From positions 186,001-250,000 of the forward strand of contig JAHLKG010000020.1 in assembly GCA_025526995.1 (NCBI GenBank): a stretch of DNA of 64,000 nucleotides. The letters are read 5' to 3'. Position numbers and translations under genes: made by a program. The first letter of the stretch is position 1. Each line of letters begins with the position of its first letter. The notes below the pieces were generated by a model, which saw only the letters and a list, made by a program, of their open reading frames with translations, was not told the DNA's origin and did not search any database. This DNA comes from Powellomyces hirtus. Its lineage: Eukaryota > Chytridiomycota > Chytridiomycetes > Spizellomycetales > Powellomycetaceae. This document shows, one piece after another, positions 43,001-54,484 of this stretch.

Positions 43001-44435
43001 TCTCGCGGAACTCCTTGTGAGGCTGCTCGTGCTCAATCTTGGCTTCGTAGGCGGCAATGTCTTCCTTCAAGAGCTTGTAATCGTCGCTCTTCCTGAAGTG
43101 GGCTTCCATTTCGATGGGGTTGGAGGGGACGCTGAACTTGTCGACGCCTTCGCGATATTGACGTTCCTGTGGGTTGGTGACTCCAGTGAGGAAATCCGGG
43201 GTGGATTTGCGAGACTCGCAGGCATATCCCATGTCAATGAAGTAATCCTTGGCGCGGGCGACGGGACCAAAGTAGATCATACGGCCCTTATCCAGCACCA
43301 TGACCTTGTCGAAGAGCTTGTACATGTCCTCGGATGCCTGGTAGAAGGACGCGATGGTGGTTTTGTCGAGCGTGTCAGACATGATTCGCAGACCACGGGT
43401 GTAGTCGAGGGCGGAGGCAGCGTCAAGACCGCGTGTACCGCCGTCCCAGCAGTTGATGGCGGCGCGAGCGGTAAGCGCTTCAGTGAGAGTCATGCGTTTG
43501 CGTTCACCGCCAGAGAGACCACGGATCCATTCGTTTCCGACAAGGGTGTCGATCTGCTTGGTCAGACCGAACATGTTGGTCAACATGTAGACGAGGCGAC
43601 GACGGAACTCCTGCTGGGTTTGCTCGGGAAGACGTTTTCCGGGAGTCTTAGTTTTGAGCGCAAAATGCAGAGATTGCTTGACAGTCAGCGTCGGGAAGTG
43701 CACGTCTTCTTCGGCGGTGTAGATAGTCTCGCCCGAGTATCGGTCGAAGTCGGAAGCTGGAACGCCCCCGTAGGTGACAACACCCTCGATGGCCTTGTAA
43801 CTCTTGCGCTCGTTGGCGAGCACACGGAGAAAGGTGGAGCATCCGGATCCAGGACGGCCGAGGACGAGAAGCATCTCACCGTCTTTGACGACTCCAGAGA
43901 GATCATGGAGGATATCGAAATCTGTTCCCTTGCTCTGTTTGCGGAACCACGAGAGCGGGTTCAGTGCCTTGATGACATTCACGGCAGTGTCGACCAAGTT
44001 GTCGATGGAGCTGGCGTCAGCACCTTCACCAATGACGGTGAGGGACTTGAACACCACACCCATGCGTTTGCCACCAATGCCAGTCTCCTTGGCGGATCGC
44101 ACCGAGTTCTCGAGGAAATCTTTCAGATCAAACTGGTCGCCGCCGTCGTTGTTGCCCTCGGTGCCGCCGTTCTCGATGTCCATTGTAGCGGACTTGATAG
44201 TTTTGGTAGAAACATGGCCGGAAAGTGTTCTTCGGAGCTCCATCTCGGCATTGTGGAATTCCTGAACGCCGGTTTCTACTTCAACGTCTTGGTGGCTGCT
44301 CCCGACGACGGATTGTGGCGGTTGTTGCTTATGGAGGGTAGTGTCGTCGTCGGCGACGGCGACGGTGTGTTGTGAGGGGTCCGTTTGGACCTCTTCTTTG
44401 GACGAATACTGAGGCGGGTGGCTCAGGTTGTCCAT
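40002..44435 (-). CDS. Full-size PDR/ABCG multidrug transporter
   Basis: A single intronless ORF of 1,477 residues with the (NBD-TMD)x2 order of fungal pleiotropic drug resistance pumps. NBD1 has the degenerate fungal Walker A GRPGSGCSTFLR (Cys for Lys, about residue 190), a good signature (GLSGGERKRMT) and NCWDGGTRGLDAAS in place of a normal Walker B. NBD2 has the canonical GSSGAGKTTLLD (about 880), a degenerate signature (SIEERKRLTIG) and LMYLDEPTSGLDAQSS. This reciprocal asymmetry is typical of the Cdr1/Pdr5 family. Each TMD has about six helices (e.g. ALFSSLMFLSLMSL, AVCFGVSYWTAGLD), and a Cys-containing extracellular loop lies near the C-terminus. Likely role: plasma-membrane export of drugs and lipids. 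A long frame on the opposite strand is a by-product of its codon use. Confidence 0.96.
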   Translation of the reverse strand: MDNLSHPPQYSSKEEVQTDPSQHTVAVADDDTTLHKQQPPQSVVGSSHQDVEVETGVQEFHNAEMELRRTLSGHVSTKTIKSATMDIENGGTEGNNDGGDQFDLKDFLENSVRSAKETGIGGKRMGVVFKSLTVIGEGADASSIDNLVDTAVNVIKALNPLSWFRKQSKGTDFDILHDLSGVVKDGEMLLVLGRPGSGCSTFLRVLANERKSYKAIEGVVTYGGVPASDFDRYSGETIYTAEEDVHFPTLTVKQSLHFALKTKTPGKRLPEQTQQEFRRRLVYMLTNMFGLTKQIDTLVGNEWIRGLSGGERKRMTLTEALTARAAINCWDGGTRGLDAASALDYTRGLRIMSDTLDKTTIASFYQASEDMYKLFDKVMVLDKGRMIYFGPVARAKDYFIDMGYACESRKSTPDFLTGVTNPQERQYREGVDKFSVPSNPIEMEAHFRKSDDYKLLKEDIAAYEAKIEHEQPHKEFRETVKQAKTKGTRASTIYTVNFLQQVKALIAREFQLMAGDKAAVVGKLFLTIIKAFIYATIYINLPLNANGAFVRGAALFSSLMFLSLMSLSELPNAMRGRRILAKHKSYAMYYPSAYHIAAVIADIPNTLMQVIAFSICAYFLEGLRLDAGAFFIFVVTVFLTGLCMTEVFRLAGSVCKSYFAASQCANIILIGSLAYNGFLIHVDKMHPWFVWLFYINPLSYGFKALIINEMKGLNFPCEGTEAVPFGPSYTNELYRTCTSKGQVGTELIFDGPAYLQGTFGYETSEMGISIFAVFCLWILFILLNCIAMEKIDLVEGGYTRQVYLKGKAPKQNDITTDAPTANAAQLEAAADDSSDNGDFATGTTFTWQDMNYTVPVKGGERQLLNNIEGWIKPGQMTALMGSSGAGKTTLLDVLAKRKTMGKVEGKVFLNGQDLKVDFERITGYVEQMDIHNPMQTVREALRFSALMRQDASVPIQEKYDYVEKVLDMMEMTQLGDALIGDLESGRGISIEERKRLTIGMELVGKPRLMYLDEPTSGLDAQSSYNIIKFIRKLADHGMPLVCTIHQPSSILFEHFDRLLLLQRGGKTVYFGDIGKDSRVMLDYFERNGARTCSKEENPAEYILQVIGAGTSGGKSKVDWSETWQHSNEKAAVTAELDNIAKSSSAVANATSSNDDSAKEFSTSTLYQLKQVYKRMNVTWFRDTTYNYGRFLNALFVGLFNGFTFYQLEKSTSDLTSRIFFIFQLLILGNSVITLAQPQFMQQRAYFRREYASKFYGFIPFIVSIVVTELPYLVVTGAVCFGVSYWTAGLDTTAERGFYFFLMFVVYLFFAVSLGQAVAAFCANIVQASIVNPFIFSFLVLFCGVLIPPQAMIRFWKVWMYPLDPYRYLMEGFVTNVLHDVTVTCSDEDLIHFKTPPGQSCFEYTKEFFAIGAPGYLVNPNSTTTCDYCQFATGNEYIDTFEWSFDNRYRNLGIFLCFWIFNIVVAVGFTYLFRKPKR

Positions 44436-46151
44436 GGTGGCGGAGTGTGAAGTGGTAAAAACTGTACGTGGTAGTGAGATTATATGTGTGTGAGTGTTTT
44501 CCCAAAGGGGAAACAGTAAAAGAAACGCCGGTGTGTTGACGACAGGAAACCACTGCTAAAGGGACCTGAAGTATGAGCGTTGAAAGGATATCGTATTATA
44601 TGTTAAAGAAATAAGAAAGGGGGGATGGGTTGGAGGGACTCCATTTTATACAGGTTTCAGAGGCGACTTGAGATAACTACGGAAAGAGATGCGGCCGGAC
44701 TCAGCGAACAGCAGTAATGTTTCGGGCCAGCAGTAGAGCCACGACTACTCTTCGGATATCGCATGTATGTCAGGACCTTCCGGCAGAGTGTGGAAATCTT
44801 GATATGGCAAACACGGTCTCGCGTCCTTTATTTTGACGCCTTGGTTTACCCAGTCAAAGTCCGCGTCAAAACGTCCGAAATTGGGGACGGGGCACCGAGG
44901 TATGACGCCCGATCCCATGCATGGATTAGTGATCCCGCGGGTATGCAAGCGTGTTCTATCTAACAAATAGTTTGTTTGTTTTTTTTATCGTGGGCTGGGA
45001 GAACGACAAACCCCGCGGACTCGGCTCGGAGGTAAGGTAGAACAACCGAATATGACGCCAGTGTGAAAGATAGAACGAACGAACGCGCTTTCTTCACACT
45101 CGTCGCGAATCGATCGGAGAATGAGAAGGTCCGGGAGCTAAGCCACATCATATGTATTCGGCACAAACGCGAGCGCCACAGACCTTTACTCCGACATGAA
45201 CCGGTTACGGAGAGCGAGAGCGAAATTTGACAAAGATTACGAGCCGAACCAGCCTCTGGACTACTAATACTCATTGGAGATAACATGCCAGCTCAGGAAC
45301 GACGGCGCACGCTCCTCTTCCCCTGCGCTGAATCAAGTCCTCTGTCTTCACGGCATTCGCCACGTTTTCAATTTCTTACTATCTTCGGCTGCTCCCTATG
45401 AATTGAATGGCTCGGTCTTCCATCCTCTGACTTCTCTGCTACTGGTGGCATCTTCAAATCTTCCATCGTGGTCTGGTTTGCGAAGGTTGTGTTGATCTCT
45501 CTTCATCAGCGCACGCCTGCGCTCGACACCTGCAAATCTGATCTGTATAGCTAGTGGTCGGGGCTCTCAGGGGGTGTTGCACCACCTTTTCAGTCTCCTC
45601 GCCATCACTGTCCGTCGATGAGGCCACTGCGAAGAGCGACCTCACATTTGCAAAGGTACAGGCTGTCCCTCAACGGGGAACAGTATTATCTGCCTCTGCC
45701 GTGGGATACAAACCCGGCTCTCTGGTATGTATGGTGCTCAATCTGGCTGAAATGTTCAGATCAAGATGGACTTACAGATTTGCGAGCGTTCAGTTTGTCT
45801 TCTCATAAGGTTGCCTTGCTGCTACATCAATGGGGCTGCCAGCATACTCTTGGCGTTCCTGTTGCACCAGTCACGACCCCACACCTACCCTTAGCAGCAC
45901 GTTAGCTACATGCCAATTCAAATTCCGCCCAACGTCTCCCACCCCGATGAAGCTGCACGGGGGCACTCTTCATTATACCAATCGTGAAGTAACCTGATGG
46001 GGGGAATTCTCTCATTCAAGCAAGGCGAAGAATGAGGACCAAGCCACACCTAGAATTGGGAGGGGGTTGCGCATTGCAAATGAAGGGAAGCGCCAAGAAC
46101 TCACTTTCCTGACAAACTCCATCCCTCTAAAGACGTATTCATTCAAGAACC
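44436..46151. other. Gene-poor region upstream of the ABC transporter
   Basis: About 1.7 kb between the ABC transporter start (-) and the I78 inhibitor start (+). Several frames of 60-110 codons exist, none with a recognisable motif or a convincing splice pattern. It should contain the transporter promoter. A run of T (about 44979-44986) and pyrimidine-rich stretches are visible, but no known drug-response element was identified. Confidence 0.4.
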
Positions 46152-46461
46152 ATGTCTGCTGCCAAAGACTTTGAGCATCTCGTCGGAAAGCATTTTGTTG
46201 ACGACAAATCCAAAGCTGATGCGCTGGTAGCAAAGGGTCTTCAGAAAGACAAGGTAGTAACATGACGCATAGCCGGTTGGGGCTTGCGTCAAGAACTGAC
46301 ACTTTCCCCTCGTCTTCGAGCAGATTGTTACAAAAGCTGATCTGCCCGAATCTCACCGAGTCCTTCCGCCAAATTCCATGATGACCATGGACTTCCGACC
46401 AGAGAGACTGAATGTCGAGGTAGATGCCAACAATGTGGTCAAGAAGGTCACAATGGGATAG
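46152..46461 (+). CDS. Peptidase inhibitor I78-family protein
   Basis: Exons 46152-46253 and 46324-46461 (79 residues), with a 70-nt intron GTAGTA...TCGAGCAG. The N-terminal half is HLVGKHFVDDKSKADALVAKG, and the C-terminal half reads VLPPNSMMTMDFRPERLNVEVD and NNVVKKVTMG. This is the I78 pattern (V-G-x-x-F, then T-x-D-x-R-x-x-R-x-N-V-x-V-D), as in the Aspergillus elastase inhibitor AFUEI and potato-inhibitor-I-like small proteins. No signal peptide is visible, so it may act inside the cell or leave by another route. The methionine before TMDFRP would be near the reactive site. Size is normal for the family. Confidence 0.85.
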
Positions 46462-47003
46462 ACTCACTGCAGAGCTGAGCTTGGATATACCATAACATCA
46501 ACAGACTGCATCTCAGTTGCTGCTTATAGTTTTTTTCTGGCGGTCAATGCGTGCTCCTGCTTGTACGATCACGTCTTTTGCTTGATGGAGCGAATCGGTG
46601 TGCCAACCATCGCTTTATCCGCACATACATACATCAGAGGATGATGCCCGTTGCTTTGATAGTGGCGTCCTGGAACTTGCTGGCTCTTTCATGAAAATAT
46701 TCAAAGTTCACTCATACTTTCTGAGGCCTTGCGACTCACTAACTTTTGGAAATGGACCATAACCAGCTGCTTCGAATATCCGCACTTGAAATTGACGCGG
46801 TGGCTTTTCCGACGCGACCTGCGTGCTGCAAGTTGTCACAAAAAGACAAAGCTGTCAACACCGTCTTACCCCCAAAAAAACGTACCATTGGCTGGTCTTC
46901 ATCAGAACCTTGTCATATAGCCTGCAGCAGAGGACATCTGGATTCAGTTGCAGATGGAGCCGTGCTCTGTACAGTATAGAATTTTCATTCCATAGAGTCA
47001 GTC
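46462..47003. other. Intergenic region, no gene supported
   Basis: It contains the 3' flank of the I78 gene and the promoter of the mitochondrial carrier. Short frames show no recognisable motifs. Confidence 0.4.
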
Positions 47004-48641
47004 ATGGGACACACAACACCCCAACTGACGCCTGTCGGCGGAGTTCAACCCGACATTACTTGGGATAGGTACGAATGGACGTCGCAGTGGTTTCAATTCG
47101 AGGTTGGAATTGGCGGCGAATACCAGTTTGAACTTGATGATCTAGTTTGGACAAGCCTCGTTTCTTTTTTTGGGGAGCGGTCCTCTTCATGGCCGTACGA
47201 AGCGTCACCTATCCCATTTCGTTGGTCAAGACGAGATTGCAAGTGTCGGGAGAGGTGAGTGACGCTTGGGCGCTCTTGCTCGAAATATGTATGCCCTTCC
47301 GGGCTACGTTTGCCGAGCCAGTTGAATGACCTCCTTCACTCCCGCAGATTCAGTCATTCCAAACCGCCAAAACAATGTCCACAATATTCCGGCGAGAAGG
47401 GCCAAGAGGTGAGCAGCACAATGTGTACTACATCTTATGTGCCGCTTCTGAGCACGCTGCAGCCTTGTATCAGGGCTTTACGATCACTGCGCTAGGGGCC
47501 TTACCCGGCCAAATCATATATCTATCGGCGATGGAATCCACAAAAATGTTGGTTGCGAACGCTTGCAGAGATCTGTTTCACCTGAATGAGAACAGGACTG
47601 GTACGCACATTAGTCTGTGGTCCTCGTGATACTTTTGATGTGCTGAGAAGTGTGACTTCTCTCTGTAGCTCTTGTTAGTGGGCTCCTGGGCGGAGGCGTT
47701 GCAAGTTTGTCGACTCAGCTGGTAGTCGTACCAGTAGACGTTGTTTCACAACGGTACGTTTCTGGATCTCGCTTGTAATTATGGCTCCAGTCAGGACGAC
47801 TCTGTTCGGCTAACTCCTACCCTTCAGATTGATGATCCAACAGCGCACAATGAAAGGAGCCGCGGACGGAAGACTGGAGGCGAAAGTCGGGACGGCTCGA
47901 CCGCCGATGAAGAACGCCGAGCGGTTCACAACAGCGAGAAGTAGGACAGCCCGTCTGAAAGCCTCAAGTGGGAGCTCGATTCTGACCTCTTTCAACAGCC
48001 TTGATACCGCACATCATCAAAACTGAGGGTGTGAGAGGCTTGTATCGCGGGTTCTTCATGTCAGTTGCAACATATGCGCCTTCGAGCGCAGTCTGGTGGG
48101 GTACCCAGTCGTTCGTGAAACGTATTCTGGGAAGCGCTCTGTACTCCAGCGAAGCGATCGATGCCGGAAGCATATTACCAGCTGAACACATCGCGTCGCA
48201 ATTCTCACTGGCAGCTGTGAGCGGAGCAACAGCTGGCATCGTAGCTGCGTTCGCGACAAATCCGATGGTTAGTATCACGACATGTTCATGTCCTGACTCC
48301 TCCGCGGTCGTTACATGTGTCTATACTGACGCACGTTCTCAGGATGTCGTCAAAACTCGCATACAAACGCGGGAGACGAACGGTCTGCGCCAGTCAGAGT
48401 TCAAATTGTTTACGTCAACATGCCGAGACATGCTGAACCAAGAGGGCTGGCGTGGCTTCACTCGGGGACTTGGAGCGCGGATTGTCAACATGGGCTTGAC
48501 ATCGGTGCGTATCATACTGTCTTTGCAGAATCACGGGGCGTCGTCTTTGACAAACAATCCTCTGCTCATTTCTAGATGCTCATGATCACGACATATGAAA
48601 CGGTGAAGCGGCTGAGCTTTAGAGATAGACCAATAGAATAG
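47004..48641 (+). CDS. Mitochondrial carrier, SLC25A44-type
   Basis: Nine exons: 47004-47068, 47146-47254, 47348-47408, 47463-47600, 47669-47753, 47828-47940, 47999-48267, 48343-48504 and 48576-48641 (355 residues). It has three carrier repeats. Signature 1 is PISLVKTRLQ (Ser where Asp/Glu is usual), signature 2 is PVDVVSQRLM, and signature 3 is PMDVVKTRIQ. SLC25A44, the branched-chain amino acid carrier, shows the same deviation in signature 1 and the same PxDVVSQ in signature 2, so this is the best match. Other conserved parts are GLYRGFFMSVATYAPSSAVWWGTQS and GWRGFTRGLGARIVNMG. A basic insertion of about 40 residues follows signature 2 on the matrix side. It should sit in the inner mitochondrial membrane. 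Confidence 0.85.
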
Positions 48642-50566
48642 GATAGATCAGACAGTTTTGAGCATCACACCGAGTTGGTATGCGGAGATTCCATGTTCAT
48701 GCTAATCATGGCTGCAGGCTCAAACTTAGAATTGTACACAAGATTCGTGAAACATCTTCCATAAAGCTTCAAATGGTTTCATCGCGGTTGACGATTGTAA
48801 CTCGACTGTTCTTGTGCTCATAGTTACACATGCTTGTGAAGTGTGAATCCGAGTGTATCTTGAAACTTCTCAACTATGCCTGCACATGCGATCGTCTGAG
48901 AGCCTGGTTTGTCGCGGCAGGGGGTGCCGGGCCATCCAGTTTCTGCGACGCCTCAAATGTTCGCCTACCTCGTGAATGGGTATCTGCTCAAGAGCGACCG
49001 TAACCCTTTTTCAGCACGGTCGGTAATACAAAGTCCCCACTGTGGTATGATAACACAACACGGCACTTGGGCTCCGTCTGTGTCCGCTGCGACTGCGACT
49101 GCGGAGACGCCGTGAATCTCTACGGAGCGTAAAATGGCCTGCTGAATGGTGCAACTTGCCAATTTCTCACTTTATTGCTTGGTGGAACCGGAAGGGGATG
49201 AACGGAGCTGTTTCAACAGAGACGTTGTCTCTACGCGCTACATCGCACCTCGGTAAAGACTCCCCCACCAATCTCCAAGTGGGTCTTCGGGTTAGAATCC
49301 AATCATGGACAATTCTTTGTTCTGTCTGAGAGCAGATACTCGTGCGACGCTCCGCTCCTCTTCAAGATCGTTGGCAGACACCGCACCATGAACTTGGGCT
49401 CCAAGTAGCACAGCCTAGCTGCACGCAACGTGCATTAAGTCACTGGAGTTCGTCAAACACTCAAGGATATGGTGTAAAAATGATCAAGATCCACCGGTTT
49501 TGGCGACTGTGATTCCCAATGAAATCTTCAGCCAGGTCGCGCGAAGCATATTGGCTATAATCTAGCTGAGTCGGTGAAGCAAGCAAGTTCGTTCTGGTTG
49601 GCGGCGCATTCAGCTTCCGTGCCATTTCTGCGCGACCGAGCCGTTGGCCGACAGCCGAATCGGCCATAAAGGCTTTTCTCAACTCCGCGGAAACGGCGCT
49701 CGAAGCTGTGGCTTAGACAACGGGGACGTGTGGCGCACCATCCGATCTAGGTTGTGGCTTAGCACACCCGCGCGAAGAGTTCTTCCTGCGAACTCCGAGT
49801 TTGAGCTGCGGCCACATCGGTTGGCGCATGCTTATGCCTTTCCAAAAAACGCTCAGCAATCCATATGTGGACCCTCTCATTCTGATCCGGAACCGGTGAA
49901 GCTATATTTTCGGCACACGGAATTGCGACCAAGACCTTCGCCGTCTGGGTATGCTTCCTCCTGAACAACAGAACTCGCATTTGTGCCGTGCTGCAAGCCC
50001 TCATAAGGCCCAGGGAGTACGAAACAACATCGGGATGGAAGTACATATGGCGGAAGGGGGAAGCACTTGATTGAAGCTCAATGCCAGGCTAGTTTCTCTA
50101 CACGAACCTTCGGCATGCCACCCAGTCGACTCACGATCACCGGGATTTTGCCGTGCTGTGCGTCGTTCCGTTAGGTGCTGGAGGGGGCATCTCTCCTTCC
50201 GAAGCAATCCTTAACACGAATCTTCCGTGAATGTTATCAACGATCACTTTACGCTCATCCGTTGAGGTGAGGATGGGTGACGAAGTGCTGCACAATGATT
50301 GCAATTGGTCTCGTAGCTTAACCAGTGGGAAGCAAGCGTATTGCAATGTTATCAGTGCTGAGAACTATTACCATAGCTGTATCCAAATATATTCCAAAAG
50401 ATGATGTGTCCCATTATGCTTCGTGTTTCTTTATCTTCAAAAAGAAATGCCCAGCTGAGTGCCACTTCATGAACAGATACTAGATCTAGCTCTGTCTCAA
50501 GCTTGCTGGACAGTCAACGTCACGAACAGCATTGCATTCTACTACTACTCAAATCAAGCAACAAAA
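48642..50566. other. 1.9-kb gene-poor region
   Basis: I see no gene that can be supported on either strand. Frames of 60-110 codons (for example minus 49759-50046 and plus 49644-49964) lack motifs and splice support. No tRNA or repeat was recognised. This is the longest apparently empty stretch in the window. Confidence 0.4.
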
Positions 50567-51216
50567 ATGGTCGTCGGCCTTGGGTACAACACCATCACCG
50601 CCGTCTCAGTGCTGACATTCCCCGTCTTCGCACAAGGGATCGCCACCACCATCAAGCGCACCAAGGTGCGGGGTAGTGCAGCCTTTCCCCCTCAGTCGCA
50701 GGAGAATGGCCTCTCACGGATGGTCTGCTTTACGTCTTTTACTAGGACACTCGGACACAAGTGCTGAATGTGAATGACCCGACGGACCCGCTCCTGATTG
50801 CCGAGACGGCTCACCGAACGACCATTGATACGGCGGCGGTGTTTGTGCCGCTGATCTTGCTTGTTGATGCGCGGACAGCTGGTTTGGCGAATGGAAGTGT
50901 CCTAAAGACCGCGGCTACTGTGGCGGTGGTTGGAGCTGTACTTAGTCGCACGTTGTAAGTGGCTGCTTTGAATCGATTGAGGCGCTTGAGGTTTTGGTCT
51001 CTGATCCCCTTATTCTGGCTTCTCTCCGCAGGTTGTACAAATACTTCCTGACGACCAAATCGCTGTTGGAACCGTCCCTTGTGCGGACCTTTGGAACCTG
51101 GGGATCCTGTAAGTGGTGCCAGCTCTGCTTGTGATCTGCGGCGTAGATGATTAAACATTGTGCTTTCTTGTTTAGACATTTTCGGGGGCGTTCTTTCTTT
51201 GTTGCCCCTGTTCTAA
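50567..51216 (+). CDS. Small four-TM membrane protein, MAPEG-like
   Basis: Four exons: 50567-50665, 50746-50954, 51032-51108 and 51176-51216 (141 residues). Hydrophobic segments are about 8-28 (NTITAVSVLTFPVFAQGIAT), TIDTAAVFVPLILLVDARTAG, TAATVAVVGAVLSRTLLYKY and SYIFGGVLSLLPLF. Length, four helices and the AHRTTIDTAAVFVPLIL segment (compare the N-x-x-E-x-x-P motif region of MAPEG proteins) suggest a MAPEG-type glutathione or eicosanoid enzyme, but the diagnostic Asn and Glu are not in the usual form. I rate the family call as weak and the gene model as good. Its stop is 95 bp from the stop of VPS51 (convergent). Confidence 0.65.
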
Positions 51217-51311
51217 GCCGTGACTGAAAACTGAAAACGGTTGCAATCCTGTGTATATGTAATTGTAATGACTCTGAATACTCAAAAACAATGAAATCGA
51301 CGGTCTCTTGT

Positions 51312-54200
51312 TCACTTGCGGGCAGGCACGAGGCTGTCAATCACGCCAAAGTCCAAATACTGTGGGTCGGGCACGCATCTGCGGAATGCACAGGTCTGCA
51401 CTTCATCTAACAAGCTATTAAGAAGCCTTTCGTCGGAACAGTATTGCCAGAGATGTGTCCTTAAAAACTCCGCATCCAGCTGAGTTTGTCGAAACCCAGG
51501 ATTGTTGAATGCAATGAGACGGACGTGCTCCACAAAGCATTTAAGGATGACTTTGGAGACAGAGGTCATGACGGCCGTTCGGTTTGGTTCCACCGGCCCG
51601 TAGTATTCTACGCGCTCCGCAAAGAGCTTGTCAATGTTGCTCCACATGGGATCAAACTTGCCTCCGGCGCCCGCTTTAGCGCCACCGGCGCCTGGGACTC
51701 CTCGGAAGTTGCCGGAATTGGAGTGGTGCATGTATGAAGGATGCGACGCAGAGCCGTTTCGTGAGTGACCTGATGAGTTCTTTCCTCGCCCGGTGAAATC
51801 CGGTTTCCGTGCAGGTGCACGGTCTCCCCTGTACGGCCCATCGTCTTGGTAAAGCTGTCCGACGTCACTGTCAACGGTCGCAAGGCAGTCGAGCACTTTT
51901 GTCCATGCTTCCGAGATGGTTGTAGGTTCTTCGACTTGTTCCCAGTCAGTGCTTTCCATGTGCACGTCAACGAGTTGCGTGAGGTTCGTGTTCACGCGGG
52001 TCACGTAAAGCGTCAGTAGGCGTTGACCTGTCGCTTTGCAGATACCGGAGATATCACGGGCGCGCACCATCGTCTCTTTGGATGTGCCGGAGACTGGAGG
52101 TGTGTGCGTCCCACTTCGCGCTGGCCCAGCTGCATTTGGAACTGTCCCTCCGCTAGCCGTCACGACCATCAGTGCAGGCCGCGAACTCTTTGGTGGTGGC
52201 GGCGCGGCGGTAGCTTCACCATCACCCTTCCGGGAGAACAGCACGTCCGTGTACGCAGACATGACTCCCTCCACCGTTCCGTTTGCCAGCTCCAACGCGG
52301 ATCTCGACATCATGAGCGTTACGACCGCGGGGGGCAGCTTGCGATCATTTGAGTTCCGAGAAGTTGCTTCATTGTGCGCAATCATGTCTTCGGTGAAGGA
52401 AAGCCAGAAAACGTCCAACCCGCGTTGTATCTGATCCAGGATGTCGTCTGTGCCAAAGACCGAGTGCTGCATGAAGTCGATGTTTGGGCTGACAAAGCGC
52501 TCTAGCATTGGTAGATACTGGTTTATAAGCGTGTTTTTCATCCACGAATTGAGTTCCTTCACAAAGCGGTTTAGTTCTGTTGGCTCAGACTCAGCCGCAG
52601 CCACGTCCTTATAACGGTTGAAGAACTCCTTTTTGATCTTCGCAAAAACGGCGGTGACGACTTTGCTCAGAAGCTCAAAGGACATCGCATTGACCCGCTT
52701 ATCCATGCGGCCAATCCGTTGCAAGGGTTCTAGCTCCTGGACATCCTTGTGCACGCGATCCAATACGTGAATGTAGGCCAGGGGGGACAGTTTGGTGATA
52801 TCTTCCGGTATTTGTAGAAGCCTCTCCACTTCCTCAATGTACTGCTTCGTGAAGGCGTCTACCAGTGAGATCAACTCATTGCGGACTGCCGTTTGCTGTT
52901 CAGGAGATAGTTTCGCATACACGTTGGTCGCTTCTGATGCCTTGCTGCTGCTATCCGGTGACATGACCGCTGCATCCTTGGCTTGCAAGAAGTAGCCGCT
53001 ATATGAATCCACGAAATTCGAAAAGTCGCGTACGTAGTGGTTGTCGAAGTAGGTTATTCTGTTCATCGCAAGCCGCACATCCGGAGGAAGCGGTTCTTCT
53101 GCTAAGTCCGAAGAAGAGGTCACGTTGGTGGGTTCAAGTCCAGCCATATGGTTCAAGCAATCCTGCTTGATCTTTTCCAAACGAAATGAAGCTGACTTCA
53201 GATGTTCCCGGGCCAGATCCGCGGGAGAGGTAGCGTTCAATCTGAGAAGCAATCCAACACTTTCCGATATCTCGCTGAGAGAAGATGTGTTTCCATGAAG
53301 CTTGTCTTTGACGAGTCGCGAAACACCGTCGATCGTGGTCCGACATTCCTCAGTAATATTTTTGAAGGCGGGCATCTGCTGATATCTCTCCAGAAGACGG
53401 GCCACACGCGAGTAATCTCGAACGGCCTGAATGTACTGTCCTTTGTCAACGCATTCACGCAATCGTGATGGCAGCTCAAACACGAAATGTAGTTTCTTCA
53501 AGAGATTGTCTACGCTATTCAACTGATGAAGTTTCGTCCGCTCACCGGTGAGGTCTCTGTTAATGGCTCCCGATGAGTTGTTGATTTTCGTCATGCTTTG
53601 TGACAAGAGCTCCATTTCAGACTCCATGTTCTCGACGTTCGTCTTCATTCTACGAATCGTGTCGGTCGCACTGATGAACTTGTTATAGTTCTCGTATACA
53701 AGGGTCTTCATATCGCCGTCAAGTTGCTAGAGTGACAACTGGGAATGAGGAACACGGCCACTATCACTCAAGGGGCCATGTGAGTTCACCTCTCAATGAC
53801 ATTTAAATAGCACCACTCTGTGCCTCTTCGGTGTATATGCAGCATTCGCTACAACCCAACAGTCGGTTGCAGTAGTTACCTTGATTTCCGCTACAAGGTC
53901 ATTATCCCGTTGTATCAGGTCAGGTAGCGACATTTCGTTCATGATCTTGTTAAGGTTTAGGTCGGCATTGAATGCATGGCTGTCAATATCCAGTGGGTCT
54001 GGTGACCTTTCTTTCGCAGTTTCTTTTTGTGCCTTTTCGCCAGGGTGGCCTCCTCCTTCTCCGATTCCATAGTAAGATTTCAATAAATCGCGTCTTTTAC
54101 GCTGCCGAGCAGCAGCGCGGCTGCCAGGCTCTACATCGATTGAGCCAGGCTCCGGAGATGGCGGACCTTGGCTAGAAGCTCGAGAGTCAGAAACTGGCAT
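51312..54200 (-). CDS. VPS51: GARP/EARP tethering-complex subunit Vps51
   Basis: Two exons, 53880-54200 and 51312-53726 (911 residues), with a 153-nt intron. The N-terminal part has RKRRDLLKSYYGI, then PLDIDSHAFNADLNLNKI and [42 protein letters not shown], which is the Vps51/CATCHR signature. Helical bundles follow, with a Gly/Ser-rich low-complexity insert at about residues 725-785 and a conserved end (LLDEVQTCAFRRCVPDPQYLD). Vps51 joins Vps52, Vps53 and Vps54 on the trans-Golgi network to tether endosome-derived vesicles and binds the SNARE Tlg1/syntaxin 6. The length is in the metazoan-like range rather than the very short yeast Vps51. Confidence 0.92.
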
Positions 54201-54484
54201 GTCCGACGCAAATGGTGAGGAACGTGTGTTTTAGGGTTGAAAACTTGAAAGCACGATCTGAGCGTGTCAGCATCCCGGCTCGCGTGCCGTAACGCGCCAC
54301 GACCGCCACGCTTGAGCAACTGTGAAAACGATACGAACACCATCTCATCAAATCATGTACAGATCTCTGTTCAGAACCACTGCAAAGAACTCATTGACTT
54401 TAGAGGCGCCCGCCATTAATTGGCCGGCAAGAACCATGCTTCACAAATTCATCTAAAGGCAACTAGATTGATTGGCGTGCCAAG

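Noticed and set aside
42378..44375. 665-codon plus-strand ORF opposite the ABC transporter, with smaller relatives at 39948-40763, 40767-41159 and 41301-42299
   Set aside because: It mirrors the codon positions of the clearly coding PDR transporter and has no recognisable domain. It follows from the absence of certain codons in the sense frame.
40002..44435. Abnormal NBD motifs in the ABC transporter (Cys in Walker A, missing Walker B Asp) as signs of a dead gene
   Set aside because: These deviations are standard for the fungal PDR family, and the ORF is intact over its full length.
49281..49310. Possible tRNA T-loop-like string (GGGTTAGAATCC)
   Set aside because: No matching A box, anticodon arm or acceptor stem could be folded around it.
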